Positions 32,054 through 41,906 of a stretch of DNA of 64,000 nt are shown piece after piece. The position numbers were made by a program, and so were the translations under genes. The DNA is from Kordia sp. TARA_039_SRF (GTDB lineage: Bacteria; Bacteroidota; Bacteroidia; Flavobacteriales; Flavobacteriaceae), in NCBI GenBank assembly GCA_006383075.2, contig SMNH02000002.1, positions 197,127-261,126 of the forward strand. Direction: 5' to 3'. Position 1 is the first letter of the stretch, and the number at the start of each line of letters is the position of its first letter. The notes beneath the pieces are model-generated. The model saw only the letters and a list, made by a program, of their open reading frames with translations, had not been told where the DNA came from and searched no databases.

Positions 32054-34399
32054 ATGAAAACACGGTATCTACTATTATTACTGTCTATTTTCTACGTAGG
32101 AATACATCATGCGCAAACACGTGGTATCAATTACAAAGCGTTAATTTCAAACAACACTGGCGCACCTTTGGCTAATCAGAATGTCACAGTGCAGTTTACG
32201 ATTTTAGAAGGCGATATGATGACAACGGAAGTCTACAAAGAATCACACACCACAACTACGGACGACAACGGCATCATCATTGTCAATATTGGAGAAGGAA
32301 GTAGTATTTCTGGAAGCTTTACAACAATTTCTTGGGGAATGGACACACATTTTATCAAAACTGAAATTGACTCAGGAAGTGGTTTTGTCGATTTTGGCAC
32401 TACCGAATTTAAAACTGTTCCGTATGCCTTATATGCAGAAAGCGCAGGCGTTTCGAGTCCGTTTTCTGAATCGGCACCAAATCGTATTACGGCTGCCAAT
32501 ACCAATGCTAATTTTGTGGTGGGAAGTGCAAGTACGGAAGATCAAAACAGTGTCAACTTTGACAGCCGAATGTTTTATGACAAATCGAAAGTGGCTTTTA
32601 GAGCTGGTTCGGTTGATGGAACTCAGTGGGACAACGCCAACCGCGGATTGTACTCGTTTGCAGGCGGAAGAAACAACACCGCTGATGGCATTTCTACAAC
32701 CGTTTTTGGCGAAAACAACCAAGCTTCTGGCTACGCTGCTACCGTTTTAGGGCGACAAAATACCGCCAATGGTTCCAACTCGTTAGTGGCTGGCTTTGGA
32801 AACATTTCGAGCAATCAAATCAATGCGCAAACTGTCTTAGGAAAGTGGAACGAAGAAGAAACTGATGCACTACTCATTATCGGAAACGGCGCAGATGACA
32901 TCACCCGAAAAAATGTGTTAAGTGTAAAATCGGACGGAAATATTATTGCGAGCGATTTAACTCTTGCCGAAATCACGCAAAGCAATGCGTTAGTCACCAA
33001 AGCTTATGTAGATGCAAACACAAGTGCACCAAGTACAGGCTTGGAACAACTCAACGAAGGCAACGGAAACGGTTGGCGATTGATTGGACAAGATGCCAAT
33101 AATTTTGGTAACATTGGTCAAAACGCTGTAGACCTTTCTACAACAACATTTCCAAGTACAACCTATGGAGCTACTGGAAACTCTTCATTTGCTGCAGGAA
33201 TTGTGACGACGGCATCAGGATTTGGCGCTACAGCTCTTGGAAATGGAAGTTCTGCACAAGGTGAGAATGCGTTTGCAGCTGGTGGCGCAAGTACAGCTTC
33301 TGGAGAAGGCAGTTCAGCGTTGGGAAAAAATACCGTAGCTAGTGGTGATTTTAGTTTTGCGGTTGGTGAAGGTTCAGAAGCTTCTGGTAATCATTCATTT
33401 GCATTCGGAAGTCAAACAGATGCAATAGGTTTGTACAGTTTTGCAGGAGGTAATTCTTCTTCAACTTCTGAACAATATAGCTTTGCCATGGGAAATAATG
33501 CTAGAGCGACACAAAGTTTTGCCTTTGCTTTTGGACGTTTAAGCGATGCTAATGGACAATATTCAGCATCTTTTGGAGAAAACGTGGAAGTCAATGCCAA
33601 TCATAGTTTCGTGGCGGGTTCAAGTAACATCATAAATAACTCTCATTCTGTGGTTTTCGGAGGTGGTAATACAGCAAACTCTACATTCACAGCTGTGTTT
33701 GGGTTAGGCAATACCGTAAATGCACAAGGAGGAATGGCAACAGGCTTGTACAACACGTATGATCCGAACGCTATTTTTCAAGTTGGTAATGGAACTTCCG
33801 GAAGTACCAATACCGCTTTTAAAGTCTCTAATTCAGGAGTTGTAAACATTGATAATTTAGCCGGAACAGGTACACGAAACGTGAGCGTAGATGGCACAGG
33901 AAACTTAATAGCCAACGCTACACCTAACAGTGATATTGTAGTTATTTCAGCATTTGATTTTGTAAAAAAAAATAATGATAATGGAATTGGTATGACGAGA
34001 GATCCTTTTTTTGGCTCTTTTATAAATGTTCCTGGAGATATCTCAGAAATATATGCGCCTGTACAATTACCGCAAAACGCTACCATTGAAAAAGTTGAAT
34101 ATGTGTATTATGACAGTGATACGCAAGCAAACAGGAACTTAGAGTTTAGCATTGGCTATCATCAAATAAATTCCTCAACAAATGCTAATGGAAATTTTGT
34201 TGTTACTAATACCGTTTTAAATACAAATAGCTATCCTTCAACTAACAAAATTGCTACGGTAAATAATGTCAATTTTCAAGTAGCTCCTAATACTGATATT
34301 TGGAGAGCTTTTTATGTAATTGTAAAACCTGGCTCAGGCGGATGGACAGGTAACGGACTCATGGCAATTCAGCAAGTACGAATTCATTACACCTACTAA
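32054..34399 (+). CDS. Secreted protein with YadA-head-like repeats
   Basis: The 781-residue product has a signal peptide (MKTRYLLLLLSIFYVGIHHAQ), an N-terminal beta domain (GINYKALISNNTGAPLANQN) seen in Bacteroidota surface proteins, then a long stretch of 14-residue repeats such as ASGFGATALGNGSSAQGEN and EASGNHSFAFGSQTDAIG. These match trimeric autotransporter head (Hep_Hag) repeats that form a left-handed beta-roll. No YadA anchor is present; the C-terminal 140 residues form another beta domain ending RIHYTY, and there is no obvious T9SS tail. It may trimerise and bind surfaces. Confidence 0.7.
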   Translation: MKTRYLLLLLSIFYVGIHHAQTRGINYKALISNNTGAPLANQNVTVQFTILEGDMMTTEVYKESHTTTTDDNGIIIVNIGEGSSISGSFTTISWGMDTHFIKTEIDSGSGFVDFGTTEFKTVPYALYAESAGVSSPFSESAPNRITAANTNANFVVGSASTEDQNSVNFDSRMFYDKSKVAFRAGSVDGTQWDNANRGLYSFAGGRNNTADGISTTVFGENNQASGYAATVLGRQNTANGSNSLVAGFGNISSNQINAQTVLGKWNEEETDALLIIGNGADDITRKNVLSVKSDGNIIASDLTLAEITQSNALVTKAYVDANTSAPSTGLEQLNEGNGNGWRLIGQDANNFGNIGQNAVDLSTTTFPSTTYGATGNSSFAAGIVTTASGFGATALGNGSSAQGENAFAAGGASTASGEGSSALGKNTVASGDFSFAVGEGSEASGNHSFAFGSQTDAIGLYSFAGGNSSSTSEQYSFAMGNNARATQSFAFAFGRLSDANGQYSASFGENVEVNANHSFVAGSSNIINNSHSVVFGGGNTANSTFTAVFGLGNTVNAQGGMATGLYNTYDPNAIFQVGNGTSGSTNTAFKVSNSGVVNIDNLAGTGTRNVSVDGTGNLIANATPNSDIVVISAFDFVKKNNDNGIGMTRDPFFGSFINVPGDISEIYAPVQLPQNATIEKVEYVYYDSDTQANRNLEFSIGYHQINSSTNANGNFVVTNTVLNTNSYPSTNKIATVNNVNFQVAPNTDIWRAFYVIVKPGSGGWTGNGLMAIQQVRIHYTY

Positions 34400-34411
34400 A
34401 AAACCAACACT

Positions 34412-35374
34412 ATGAATTGTATAAAAATATTCCTGTTGCTGTGTGTGAGTAGCTGTTTTGGACAACAAATTGTAATTTCTTCTGTGGATGCTGGCGGCGC
34501 AACTACATTCGCGAATAACGTACGTTTAGTGTATAGTATTGGCGAGAATACCAATCGAGAAGTCTCTAATGGTTTTCATATTTCGGAAGGTTTTATCTCG
34601 GCTCGATTTAAAATTACCCTCAATCCGATTGTTTTTTTGCAAGGTTCACTAGTAAATCCTGAAACGCCAGGTTTAATGAATGATGCCTTACGTTTCAATA
34701 ATTACATACCAACCACAAGTCCGTATCCAGATAATGCGACAGTAAATGCTTCTGTATTTTCTGTTACGGGAAACAATGCCATTGTCGATTGGGTTTGGGT
34801 AGAATTACGACAAGAAAATGACAACACCAATATAATTGCAGCTACTTCCGCTTTATTGCAACGCGATGGTGATATAGTTGCGCTAGATGGAAGTTCAGCA
34901 TTGCAATTAAATGCGCCGCCAGGCAATCATTATGTGGTGATTAAACATCGGAATCATTTAGGTGTGATGTCCTCAAATCCGATTGCATTATCAAGAAACG
35001 CCACCACTATTGTCAATTTTACCGATAGTGGTTTTTCAACCTTTGGTACCAATGCGCAGATACAACTTCCGAGCACGGCTACAGCACTTTGGGCAGGAAA
35101 TGTAAATGGAGATACTGTGGTACAATATTCAGGAACCAATCCTGATTTGCCTAATATTTTAGCAGCAGTATTAAATGATTCGGGGAATTTCCTCAACTTT
35201 CCAACCTATACCATTAACGGATACAATATTCACGATGTCAATATGGATGGAAAAACACAATATACAGGCACTGAACCCGATTCGCCGTTGATACTTCAAA
35301 ACGTATTGACGCATCCTGGAAATTTCTTGAATTTTAGTACGTATCAAATTCAAGAACAACTGCCAGAGAATTAA
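34412..35374 (+). CDS. Secreted protein with dockerin-like calcium-binding repeats
   Basis: The 320-residue product has a signal peptide ending at SSCFGQQ and the N-terminal pattern VYSIGENTNREVSNGFHISE that is common in flavobacterial surface proteins. Near the C-terminus two related stretches, GNVNGDTVVQYSGTNPD and HDVNMDGKTQYTGTEPD, each followed by a helix and a GNFLNFxTY tail, resemble dockerin/EF-hand-like calcium loops. No T9SS sorting domain is visible. It is the last of five genes in a run beginning at 29034. A calcium-dependent surface role is inferred. Confidence 0.6.
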   Translation: MNCIKIFLLLCVSSCFGQQIVISSVDAGGATTFANNVRLVYSIGENTNREVSNGFHISEGFISARFKITLNPIVFLQGSLVNPETPGLMNDALRFNNYIPTTSPYPDNATVNASVFSVTGNNAIVDWVWVELRQENDNTNIIAATSALLQRDGDIVALDGSSALQLNAPPGNHYVVIKHRNHLGVMSSNPIALSRNATTIVNFTDSGFSTFGTNAQIQLPSTATALWAGNVNGDTVVQYSGTNPDLPNILAAVLNDSGNFLNFPTYTINGYNIHDVNMDGKTQYTGTEPDSPLILQNVLTHPGNFLNFSTYQIQEQLPEN

Positions 35375-35599
35375 AAATGATACAATTACTTAGTATATCA
35401 AAACCTAACAATGTCGGATTTTTACGTTTCGGATTGTTACTTATATGGACGGTTGTGGATTGAACTCGTTTTGATTCATTTACCGTTCATATAAAATTTG
35501 ACGCCATTCACACATCAAAACCAGAATCTTACAAATAAATTGAATCTCTTTAATGAATAAATCACTAATTTAGAGAAGATTCCCTAAAATAACCAACAC

Positions 35600-38386
35600 G
35601 TGAACCCAATTTTACGTTGTATATTCATCATGTTTTTATGTTCTTCGCTGCATTCAATGTACGCGCAAGAATCAGCGCGAGCATTGTTTGATACGACGGA
35701 AAAATTATATGCTAAAGGCGATTATGCCGCTTCGTTCGCTTCCGCAGAAAAAACTCTTGGTGCTTTACAAACCAACACGTTGCAACTAGACAGTCTACAA
35801 CGAGCACAACTGTATTTTTATAAAGGTGCATCTGAATATTATCTAAAACGTTTTGACCATTCCATAACTTCGTATAACAAAGCCATTTCGGTATGTCCAA
35901 CCTCAGATGCAGGATTGAATTACAAAGCCGAATTATACTACGAACGCGCTTTTTCAGAATATGAATTGGGAGAGTATCCATCATCGTATAACAGTTCTAA
36001 AAAAGCAGCCTTATTGATGGAGCAAGTGCAACAACCTAATTATGATTATTTAATCTCTATTTATGCAGATATAGCCGGAACAGCCGCAAGTTTAGGGTTT
36101 ATGGACGATGCTAAAAATCATCTCGCGAAAGCGGAATCCATCTATAAAACACATCAAAAAACGATTATTCAAGACCCAAAAGAAGTTTCAAAACCAGTAC
36201 TTTTTGCGTACAAAGCTGTTGAAATTATCGATCAAAAAACAGTTATTTCCCCAAAAGATATTGTGTTAGCTACTGAGAAAATTCAAGCATTACAAAAACA
36301 ACAACCATTCAACGCTCCTGAAAAACGGATGTACGCTGTTGCACTAAACATGTTGGGCGATATGTATTTGCGTAAAGTTGCTGTTTCGCTTTCAGATTGT
36401 AAATCCGCACATACCTATTTAGACAAAGCCTTACAAAACCTCAATAAAGAGCAGTATGCTTCACACGTATATCAATTTCAATTTAATAAAGTAAAGGCGT
36501 TTTCTTTTGAAAAGAAACATACGGAAGCTTTGATGTTGATCAATTCTTTATTGAAAAATTTGCCTAAAAATGATGCACGTCGCTCCTATTTTGAAGCTAA
36601 AAAAGCGGGGATTTTGCTAGCTTTAAACGACAAACAAAAAGTGATTCAATCCTTAGAAAAATCGGTAACAGCCATTCACAAAGGAAAAGCCATTTTGAAA
36701 AAAGATTTTTCCAACTTTGTTCCAAGCTATGATTTGAATGAAACTGGTTTGTTGGTAGAAATGGCGGACACCATTGTAACACATTATCCAAAAGACCCTA
36801 CGGTACTTTCGCTTGCTGCAAAAATGTATAAATTAGGCTTGATGCAGTTTGAAAATTGTTATCGCGAAGAAATATTCAATAAAAAGCTAACACGCTATTA
36901 TCAAACGGCTGTTGGCGGCATGCTGAAACTTAAAAAATTAGGCTACGGACATCACGGATTTAAGCTCAACGAATTACTGAATCGGATGGAAATGATTGAA
37001 AATCGTTTGGCGTGGAATCAATTTCGTCAGAGTCGTTCCTTGAATACTTCAGCAGTTTCAGATGCTATTTTACAAGAAGAACAAAATCTTCGCAAAGCCT
37101 TAGTGGCTGCAAAACGAAGAAAAGATACCGCTGCTATTTTTGAATATAACAAACAATTGAAATTTCAATTCGCAAAACTCAAAGAAGCGTTTCCTGGGAT
37201 TGCTACATTTGCCTTTGAAGACTTTGATATTGAAACCATTCAAAAAGCAATGCCAGCTTCAAAAATTATTGTAAAGTATAAAAAAATTGGCACACAACTC
37301 TATGCATTTACCATCACACAAAATACGGTTGATTTTTACGAATTAGAAGCTTCTGAGACCATTTTACAAACGGTTGAAAATTATTATGAAGCTATCAGCA
37401 AACAACAAGAAAATACAAAAACAGCGCAGGATTTATTTGTTAGCCTGTTCCCTTTTGACACAAGCTTATTTTCCGAAATCACCATCATTCCTGATGATGT
37501 GTTGCATTATTTGCCATTTGAAGTACTTAAAACGACACAAAATATGTATTTGATTGAGGAAACAATGGTGAATTACGCCACACATTTGGTATTTGTCAAT
37601 CAAGCTACGTTTGCGAATCAGCCTGTAAAAAATGAGGAGATTGTGGTTTTTACACCAAGTTATAATGACGCGCTGGCAAACTCTCAAGAATTGACCATGC
37701 GCAATACCAACACACGATTGGTAGGCGCAGAAAACGAATCAAAATCGTTAGCAGCAATTTTTCCATCGACACTTTTTGAATCGTTTTTGGCTACCAAAGA
37801 CAATTTTATCAAACATTCGCGCAAAGCAAAAATTATTCATTTAGCTATGCACGCGAACATTGACAACGAAACTCCAGAATTGAGTCACTTGGTTTTTAAC
37901 GACAACGGAACTGACACCAAAATGTACGTGGAAGAGTTGTACGGTTTACATCTAAATGCCGATTTGGCGGTTTTAAGCGCATGCAACACCGGAAAAGGCA
38001 AACTGAATGCTTCTACAGGAATGGTTTCTATGAATAGAGCTTTTACGCTTGCAGGCGTTCCGTCAACCTTGTCAAGTTTGTGGGAAGTGCCAGATAAAGT
38101 CACGCAAACAATTATGATTGACTTTTATACATTTTTAAAGAATGGCGAAAGTAAAACGAATGCGTTGCGCAAAGCAAAACTCAACTACCTTAAAAATACA
38201 GACGATGCCAATTTTAAAAAACCTTTTTATTGGGCAGGATTTGTATTGCATGGCGACACAGCTCCAATTATATTGCAAGCAGAACCTTCTACCAGTTTCA
38301 TCTGTGTGATTGCCGCAATTTTGACGCTTTTTATCATCATCATCGTGAGTTTCCGAATTCGAAAAAATACTTTGAAATTATTTTAA
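35600..38386 (+). CDS. Exported TPR-CHAT domain protein
   Basis: The 928-residue product begins with GTG and a signal peptide (MNPILRCIFIMFLCSSLHSM), then about 500 residues of TPR-like helices, then a CHAT (caspase HetF-associated) peptidase domain. The catalytic pair is His751 (IIHLAMHA) and Cys795 (VLSACNTGKG), followed by GVPSTLSSLWEVPD. A transmembrane helix near the C-terminus (IAAILTLFIIIIVSF) ends in Arg/Lys, so TPR and CHAT probably face the periplasm while anchored. No gasdermin or other known CHAT partner is adjacent. The substrate is unknown. Confidence 0.88.
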   Translation: MNPILRCIFIMFLCSSLHSMYAQESARALFDTTEKLYAKGDYAASFASAEKTLGALQTNTLQLDSLQRAQLYFYKGASEYYLKRFDHSITSYNKAISVCPTSDAGLNYKAELYYERAFSEYELGEYPSSYNSSKKAALLMEQVQQPNYDYLISIYADIAGTAASLGFMDDAKNHLAKAESIYKTHQKTIIQDPKEVSKPVLFAYKAVEIIDQKTVISPKDIVLATEKIQALQKQQPFNAPEKRMYAVALNMLGDMYLRKVAVSLSDCKSAHTYLDKALQNLNKEQYASHVYQFQFNKVKAFSFEKKHTEALMLINSLLKNLPKNDARRSYFEAKKAGILLALNDKQKVIQSLEKSVTAIHKGKAILKKDFSNFVPSYDLNETGLLVEMADTIVTHYPKDPTVLSLAAKMYKLGLMQFENCYREEIFNKKLTRYYQTAVGGMLKLKKLGYGHHGFKLNELLNRMEMIENRLAWNQFRQSRSLNTSAVSDAILQEEQNLRKALVAAKRRKDTAAIFEYNKQLKFQFAKLKEAFPGIATFAFEDFDIETIQKAMPASKIIVKYKKIGTQLYAFTITQNTVDFYELEASETILQTVENYYEAISKQQENTKTAQDLFVSLFPFDTSLFSEITIIPDDVLHYLPFEVLKTTQNMYLIEETMVNYATHLVFVNQATFANQPVKNEEIVVFTPSYNDALANSQELTMRNTNTRLVGAENESKSLAAIFPSTLFESFLATKDNFIKHSRKAKIIHLAMHANIDNETPELSHLVFNDNGTDTKMYVEELYGLHLNADLAVLSACNTGKGKLNASTGMVSMNRAFTLAGVPSTLSSLWEVPDKVTQTIMIDFYTFLKNGESKTNALRKAKLNYLKNTDDANFKKPFYWAGFVLHGDTAPIILQAEPSTSFICVIAAILTLFIIIIVSFRIRKNTLKLF

Positions 38387-38442
38387 CAGTTTGTTAAACC
38401 ATTGGCAACACCATTGTTTTTAAGTATCTTTATGGAAAAACG

Positions 38443-39372
38443 ATGAAATCCATTTCCCGACATCTTATTTTGGCAGGACTTACCGTTGTTGGAACAATTA
38501 TCGCCTGTTCTAACGTAAAAAGCGAAACCTCAACCGTTACTTCCAAGTCTACAAAACAAACGCCGACACAAAAAGCGCAACCAACTTCTAAAGCCTTTAA
38601 TGATTATTGGTATGCTGGCAACGCTGAATTGACTTCGTTTGAATTGGAACAAGCACGCTATGGCGAAATTCACAAAGGAAAAGCCGTGTTGGTGTATGTT
38701 ACCGAAGATTTTAATCCTGTAAAGCAAGTAAAAGCCGATCAACAACGCGCTAATAACGTTCCGATTTTAAAGTTAAACGCTACAAAAAAGTTTTATACAG
38801 GAATTTATCCGTATAGCGTGATGACAAGTACTTTTTATCCTGTGGCGAACAATCAACACGCGATGAAGGTGAGTTTTTCTATGCAGGAATGGTGCGGACA
38901 TGTGTTTATGCAATTGAACAACCGAGAACAGTTTCAATTAGATTCCTATTCGTATTTTGAACGTGAGTCCGATCAGCAATTTACGCTGGATAAAACAATT
39001 GTAGAAGATGAATTGTGGACAAAACTCAGAATAAATCCGTCGCAATTGCCAGTAGGAACGCATCAAATCATACCATCTTTTGAGCTCATTCGTATGCGAC
39101 ATATTTCTGCAAAAGCATATTCGGCAACGACAACATTGGAAGCTTCTGGTGAAATTTCAAGCTATACAATTACCTATCCAGATTTGAATAGAACGCTCGA
39201 AATTCAGTTTAAAACGAGTTTTCCACACGATGTGTTAGGTTGGACAGAAACTATAGGAAGTTCTTCAAGAAAATTAACGACCAAAGCTAAAAGAATCAAT
39301 CAGTTAAAAACGGCATATTGGTCTAAAAACAGTGTAAAAGATAGTATTCTTCGTAAAGAATTAGGGCTTTAA
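38443..39372 (+). CDS. Conserved lipoprotein of unknown function
   Basis: The 309-residue product has a lipoprotein signal (lipobox ending IIAC), a Thr/Ser/Lys-rich linker and a domain of about 260 residues. Recognisable conserved parts include FNDYWYAGNAELTSFELEQA and EWCGHVFMQLN with a CGH motif. Similar proteins have been labelled as Maf-like in some genomes, which does not fit the sequence; a real Maf lies at 25967. It starts 56 bases after the CHAT gene and may be co-transcribed. Confidence 0.6.
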   Translation: MKSISRHLILAGLTVVGTIIACSNVKSETSTVTSKSTKQTPTQKAQPTSKAFNDYWYAGNAELTSFELEQARYGEIHKGKAVLVYVTEDFNPVKQVKADQQRANNVPILKLNATKKFYTGIYPYSVMTSTFYPVANNQHAMKVSFSMQEWCGHVFMQLNNREQFQLDSYSYFERESDQQFTLDKTIVEDELWTKLRINPSQLPVGTHQIIPSFELIRMRHISAKAYSATTTLEASGEISSYTITYPDLNRTLEIQFKTSFPHDVLGWTETIGSSSRKLTTKAKRINQLKTAYWSKNSVKDSILRKELGL

Positions 39373-39548
39373 TCCTACAAAGCGACTAATGACACAACTG
39401 CATTCATGTAGCGGTTATATGGTAAAACCGTAACTAAAAGTTTCAGAATTTCACGATATTTATAATAATAATCTGATAAATTATTTACTAGTATATTTAA
39501 GTCATAATTCCACGCTTAACCTGCTGGCTTAGATATCATCTCATTAAG

Positions 39549-39586
39549 AAAAGGATATATTGTGCCCTCAATATATCCTTTTTCTT
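39549..39586. terminator. Bidirectional terminator between convergent genes
   Basis: A 14-base stem, AAAAGGATATATTG (39549-39562) with CAATATATCCTTTT (39569-39582), is followed by T residues on the plus strand and by an A/T run on the minus strand. It lies between the lipoprotein (stop 39372) and the M1 aminopeptidase (stop 39672) in a gene-free gap of about 300 bases that otherwise shows only a short TTCTCGACTGCGCTCGAACT repeat-like stretch near 39597. Confidence 0.8.
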
Positions 39587-39671
39587 TTTATGTGTTCTCG
39601 ACTGCGCTCGAACTGACAATTAGTTTTAATAGATGAACCTATTGGTCTGTATTAAAATTATTTAATACAAA

Positions 39672-41534
39672 TTAATACGAAACACCTAACATGTCATCAA
39701 TAGTATTTACCGTAACCGCGTGGTAATTTGGACGTGCTTTTTCGTAAATACGCTTGGCTTCATCCAAACGATTGTTACGCTTGAGCGCTTTGTAAATGGT
39801 AGATACATACCAACGGCGACCAACATTTAGTAAGAAGTCTTCCATTCGCTGATCGACATTGTTTCCGTGATAATCATGATTAATCGCTTGTTCAAACCAA
39901 ACCATAGCGATGTATGAATTGCTCGCAGAAGAGAAATTGCAAGCTTGGTCTATTTTTTCAAACAATCCGTCGTACAATTTTTGCGGAATGTTTCGAATAA
40001 AGTGTATTTGCTGCTGAATGTTCCAATCTTGTTGACACACGACTTCAGCTTCGATGGTTTTATATTGCCAATCGGACAATACTTTGTCTACTTCTTTGAA
40101 TTTATCTGATTTGATTTTAACTGCATTTCCTGGAATTCCCGCTTTGTAAATCCAAGTATCTACATTAAAATCTACATTATTTTTAGCTAAAAGCTGCGTG
40201 TTTAGATATTCCACAAACTTTTCTGTGGTCATAGTGGAAAACGCGTGTTTTTTAAAATATTCTTTTAAAAAACCGTCCATTTCATCGCGTCCAACTGTTT
40301 CTTCTAAAGTTCGTAAAAATAAATACCCTTTATCATACGCAATGCTATTCATGCCATCATCAGGGTTTTTCCCTTGTAAATCTAGCTTCAAACGTGTTGC
40401 TTCAGGATGATTGCGTAAGTTTTTAATTTCATCCGATAAATCTTGTCGACTGATAGACGCAAGCATGTTTGCATATTCTTTTCCGTACAACGCTTCCATA
40501 ATGCGCATTTCAAAATACACCGTAAAACCTTCATTGAGCCAGAAATCGTTCCACGTAGCATTTGTCACTAAATTTCCTGACCATGAATGCGCCAATTCGT
40601 GTGCGATTAACGTCGTTAAGCTTCTATCGCCAGCAATGACGGTTGGCGTTGCAAAGGTCAATCGTGGATTTTCCATGCCACCAAACGGAAAACTTGGTGG
40701 CAACACCACTACATCAAACTGTTCCCATGCATAACGTCCGTATAAATTTTCGGCAGCTTCTACCATTTTTTCCATGTCGGCAAATTCATAATGCACTTTT
40801 TCAATCATAGATTTTTCTGCATATACGCCAGTTCTAGGACTTATTTCTTTATATATCAAATCGCCAACCGCTAACGCAATTAGATATGGCGAAATCGGTT
40901 GATTCATCTCAAAACTATACTGACCAGTTTCGTTTTTTTCTTTCGGATTTTCCGCACTCATAATTGCCATCAGTTCTTTTGGCACTTTAACTTTGGCTGA
41001 ATACGTTAAGCGCACTTGCGGACTGTCTTGAATTGGAATCCAAGTTCGCGTTAAAATAGCTTGTCCTTGCGTAAGTAAAAACGGGTGTTCTTTATCGGCG
41101 GTTTGCTGCGGATTTAAAAACTGTAGTGCTTCTGTTTTGTCGGTAGTTTCATAACTGATTGAAACTGTTTTGGCATCACTATCAATAGGTATCGTCAGCG
41201 ATTGTCCCAAAATAGGGTCGTTTTCACCTAGTTTAAAAGTGACTTCTTTTCCATCTACAAAAACTTGATGAATCTGTAAATATTTAGCATCAAATACAAT
41301 TTCGGAAGCCTTAAAACTTTCAATGGTATACGTGGCAGTTCCTGAGATGATTTCTTTTTCAAAATTAACATCAATATCTAACAACAAATGTTTCGCAACT
41401 GCTTCATTTGGTTTTGCATACGAATGCGTATCATTAGCGTAAGAGCTCATTTTTTTAGTTTCTTTTTCGGAAGTAGTACAGCTTATGAAGCAGGCAAGCA
41501 GCAACAAAAAAGCAGTTTTTTTGAGAATTTTCAT
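39672..41534 (-). CDS. M1 family aminopeptidase (leukotriene A4 hydrolase-like), lipoprotein
   Basis: The 620-residue product has a lipoprotein signal (lipobox FISC), an N-terminal beta domain, the GGMENPRLTFATPT exopeptidase motif and the zinc motif HELAHSW (His312, Glu313, His316) with Glu335 in WLNEGF. The C-terminal helical domain (YHGNNVDQRMEDF region) is that of the leukotriene A4 hydrolase group, common in Bacteroidota. It trims N-terminal residues from peptides in the envelope. ATG 41534 is chosen over 41576 because it places the lipobox correctly. It is monocistronic. Confidence 0.9.
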   Translation of the reverse strand: MKILKKTAFLLLLACFISCTTSEKETKKMSSYANDTHSYAKPNEAVAKHLLLDIDVNFEKEIISGTATYTIESFKASEIVFDAKYLQIHQVFVDGKEVTFKLGENDPILGQSLTIPIDSDAKTVSISYETTDKTEALQFLNPQQTADKEHPFLLTQGQAILTRTWIPIQDSPQVRLTYSAKVKVPKELMAIMSAENPKEKNETGQYSFEMNQPISPYLIALAVGDLIYKEISPRTGVYAEKSMIEKVHYEFADMEKMVEAAENLYGRYAWEQFDVVVLPPSFPFGGMENPRLTFATPTVIAGDRSLTTLIAHELAHSWSGNLVTNATWNDFWLNEGFTVYFEMRIMEALYGKEYANMLASISRQDLSDEIKNLRNHPEATRLKLDLQGKNPDDGMNSIAYDKGYLFLRTLEETVGRDEMDGFLKEYFKKHAFSTMTTEKFVEYLNTQLLAKNNVDFNVDTWIYKAGIPGNAVKIKSDKFKEVDKVLSDWQYKTIEAEVVCQQDWNIQQQIHFIRNIPQKLYDGLFEKIDQACNFSSASNSYIAMVWFEQAINHDYHGNNVDQRMEDFLLNVGRRWYVSTIYKALKRNNRLDEAKRIYEKARPNYHAVTVNTIDDMLGVSY

Positions 41535-41699
41535 GAATTTTTTGGTACTAAATAGTGTTTTAATCGATTTTTTCAAAGCTACGGATTTTATTCAGAAAAT
41601 ACACAAAACGAATTTAACCCAATGTTAAGTAAGGTGTTTCCGTACCAATATTTACTACATTTTTTATAATTTTTCATCATTAACCAAAAAATTACGATT

Positions 41700-41894
41700 A
41701 TGTTAAAAAACATTTCAAATTTAAAAGGAGCTAAAACATTGAATAAGCAATCGCAAAAAGTTATTGGTGGTAGACCGCGCCCAAGCAGAGGTCCGTGTGG
41801 AGAAACTGGCGGAATGCCTATCAGCTGGTCACAAGACCGTTGTTTTGGTTATGGAATTGTGTGGTATAATGGACAATGTTATGCCTGTTATTAA
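41700..41894 (+). CDS. GG-leader peptide precursor, GRPRPS type
   Basis: The 64-residue product has leader MLKNISNLKGAKTLNKQSQK ending in VIGG, a double-glycine site. The core is GRPRPSRGPCGETGG, then a Trp- and Cys-containing tail (ISWSQDRCFGYGIVWYNGQC and YACY) with four Cys. It differs from the three following precursors in leader and core, resembling a separate flavobacterial family of short bacteriocin-like peptides. It is the first of four precursors packed within 900 bases, 12 bases before the next. Confidence 0.7.
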   Translation: MLKNISNLKGAKTLNKQSQKVIGGRPRPSRGPCGETGGMPISWSQDRCFGYGIVWYNGQCYACY

Positions 41895-41906
41895 AATTGT
41901 GGAGCA

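Noticed and set aside
35600-39372. CHAT protein as part of a gasdermin-type defence system
   Set aside because: The protein carries a signal peptide and C-terminal anchor, and the neighbour is a lipoprotein with no gasdermin features.
38443-39372. Lipoprotein as a Maf protein
   Set aside because: It has no Maf motifs (no SGSPRR-like start); a true Maf lies at 25967-26560.
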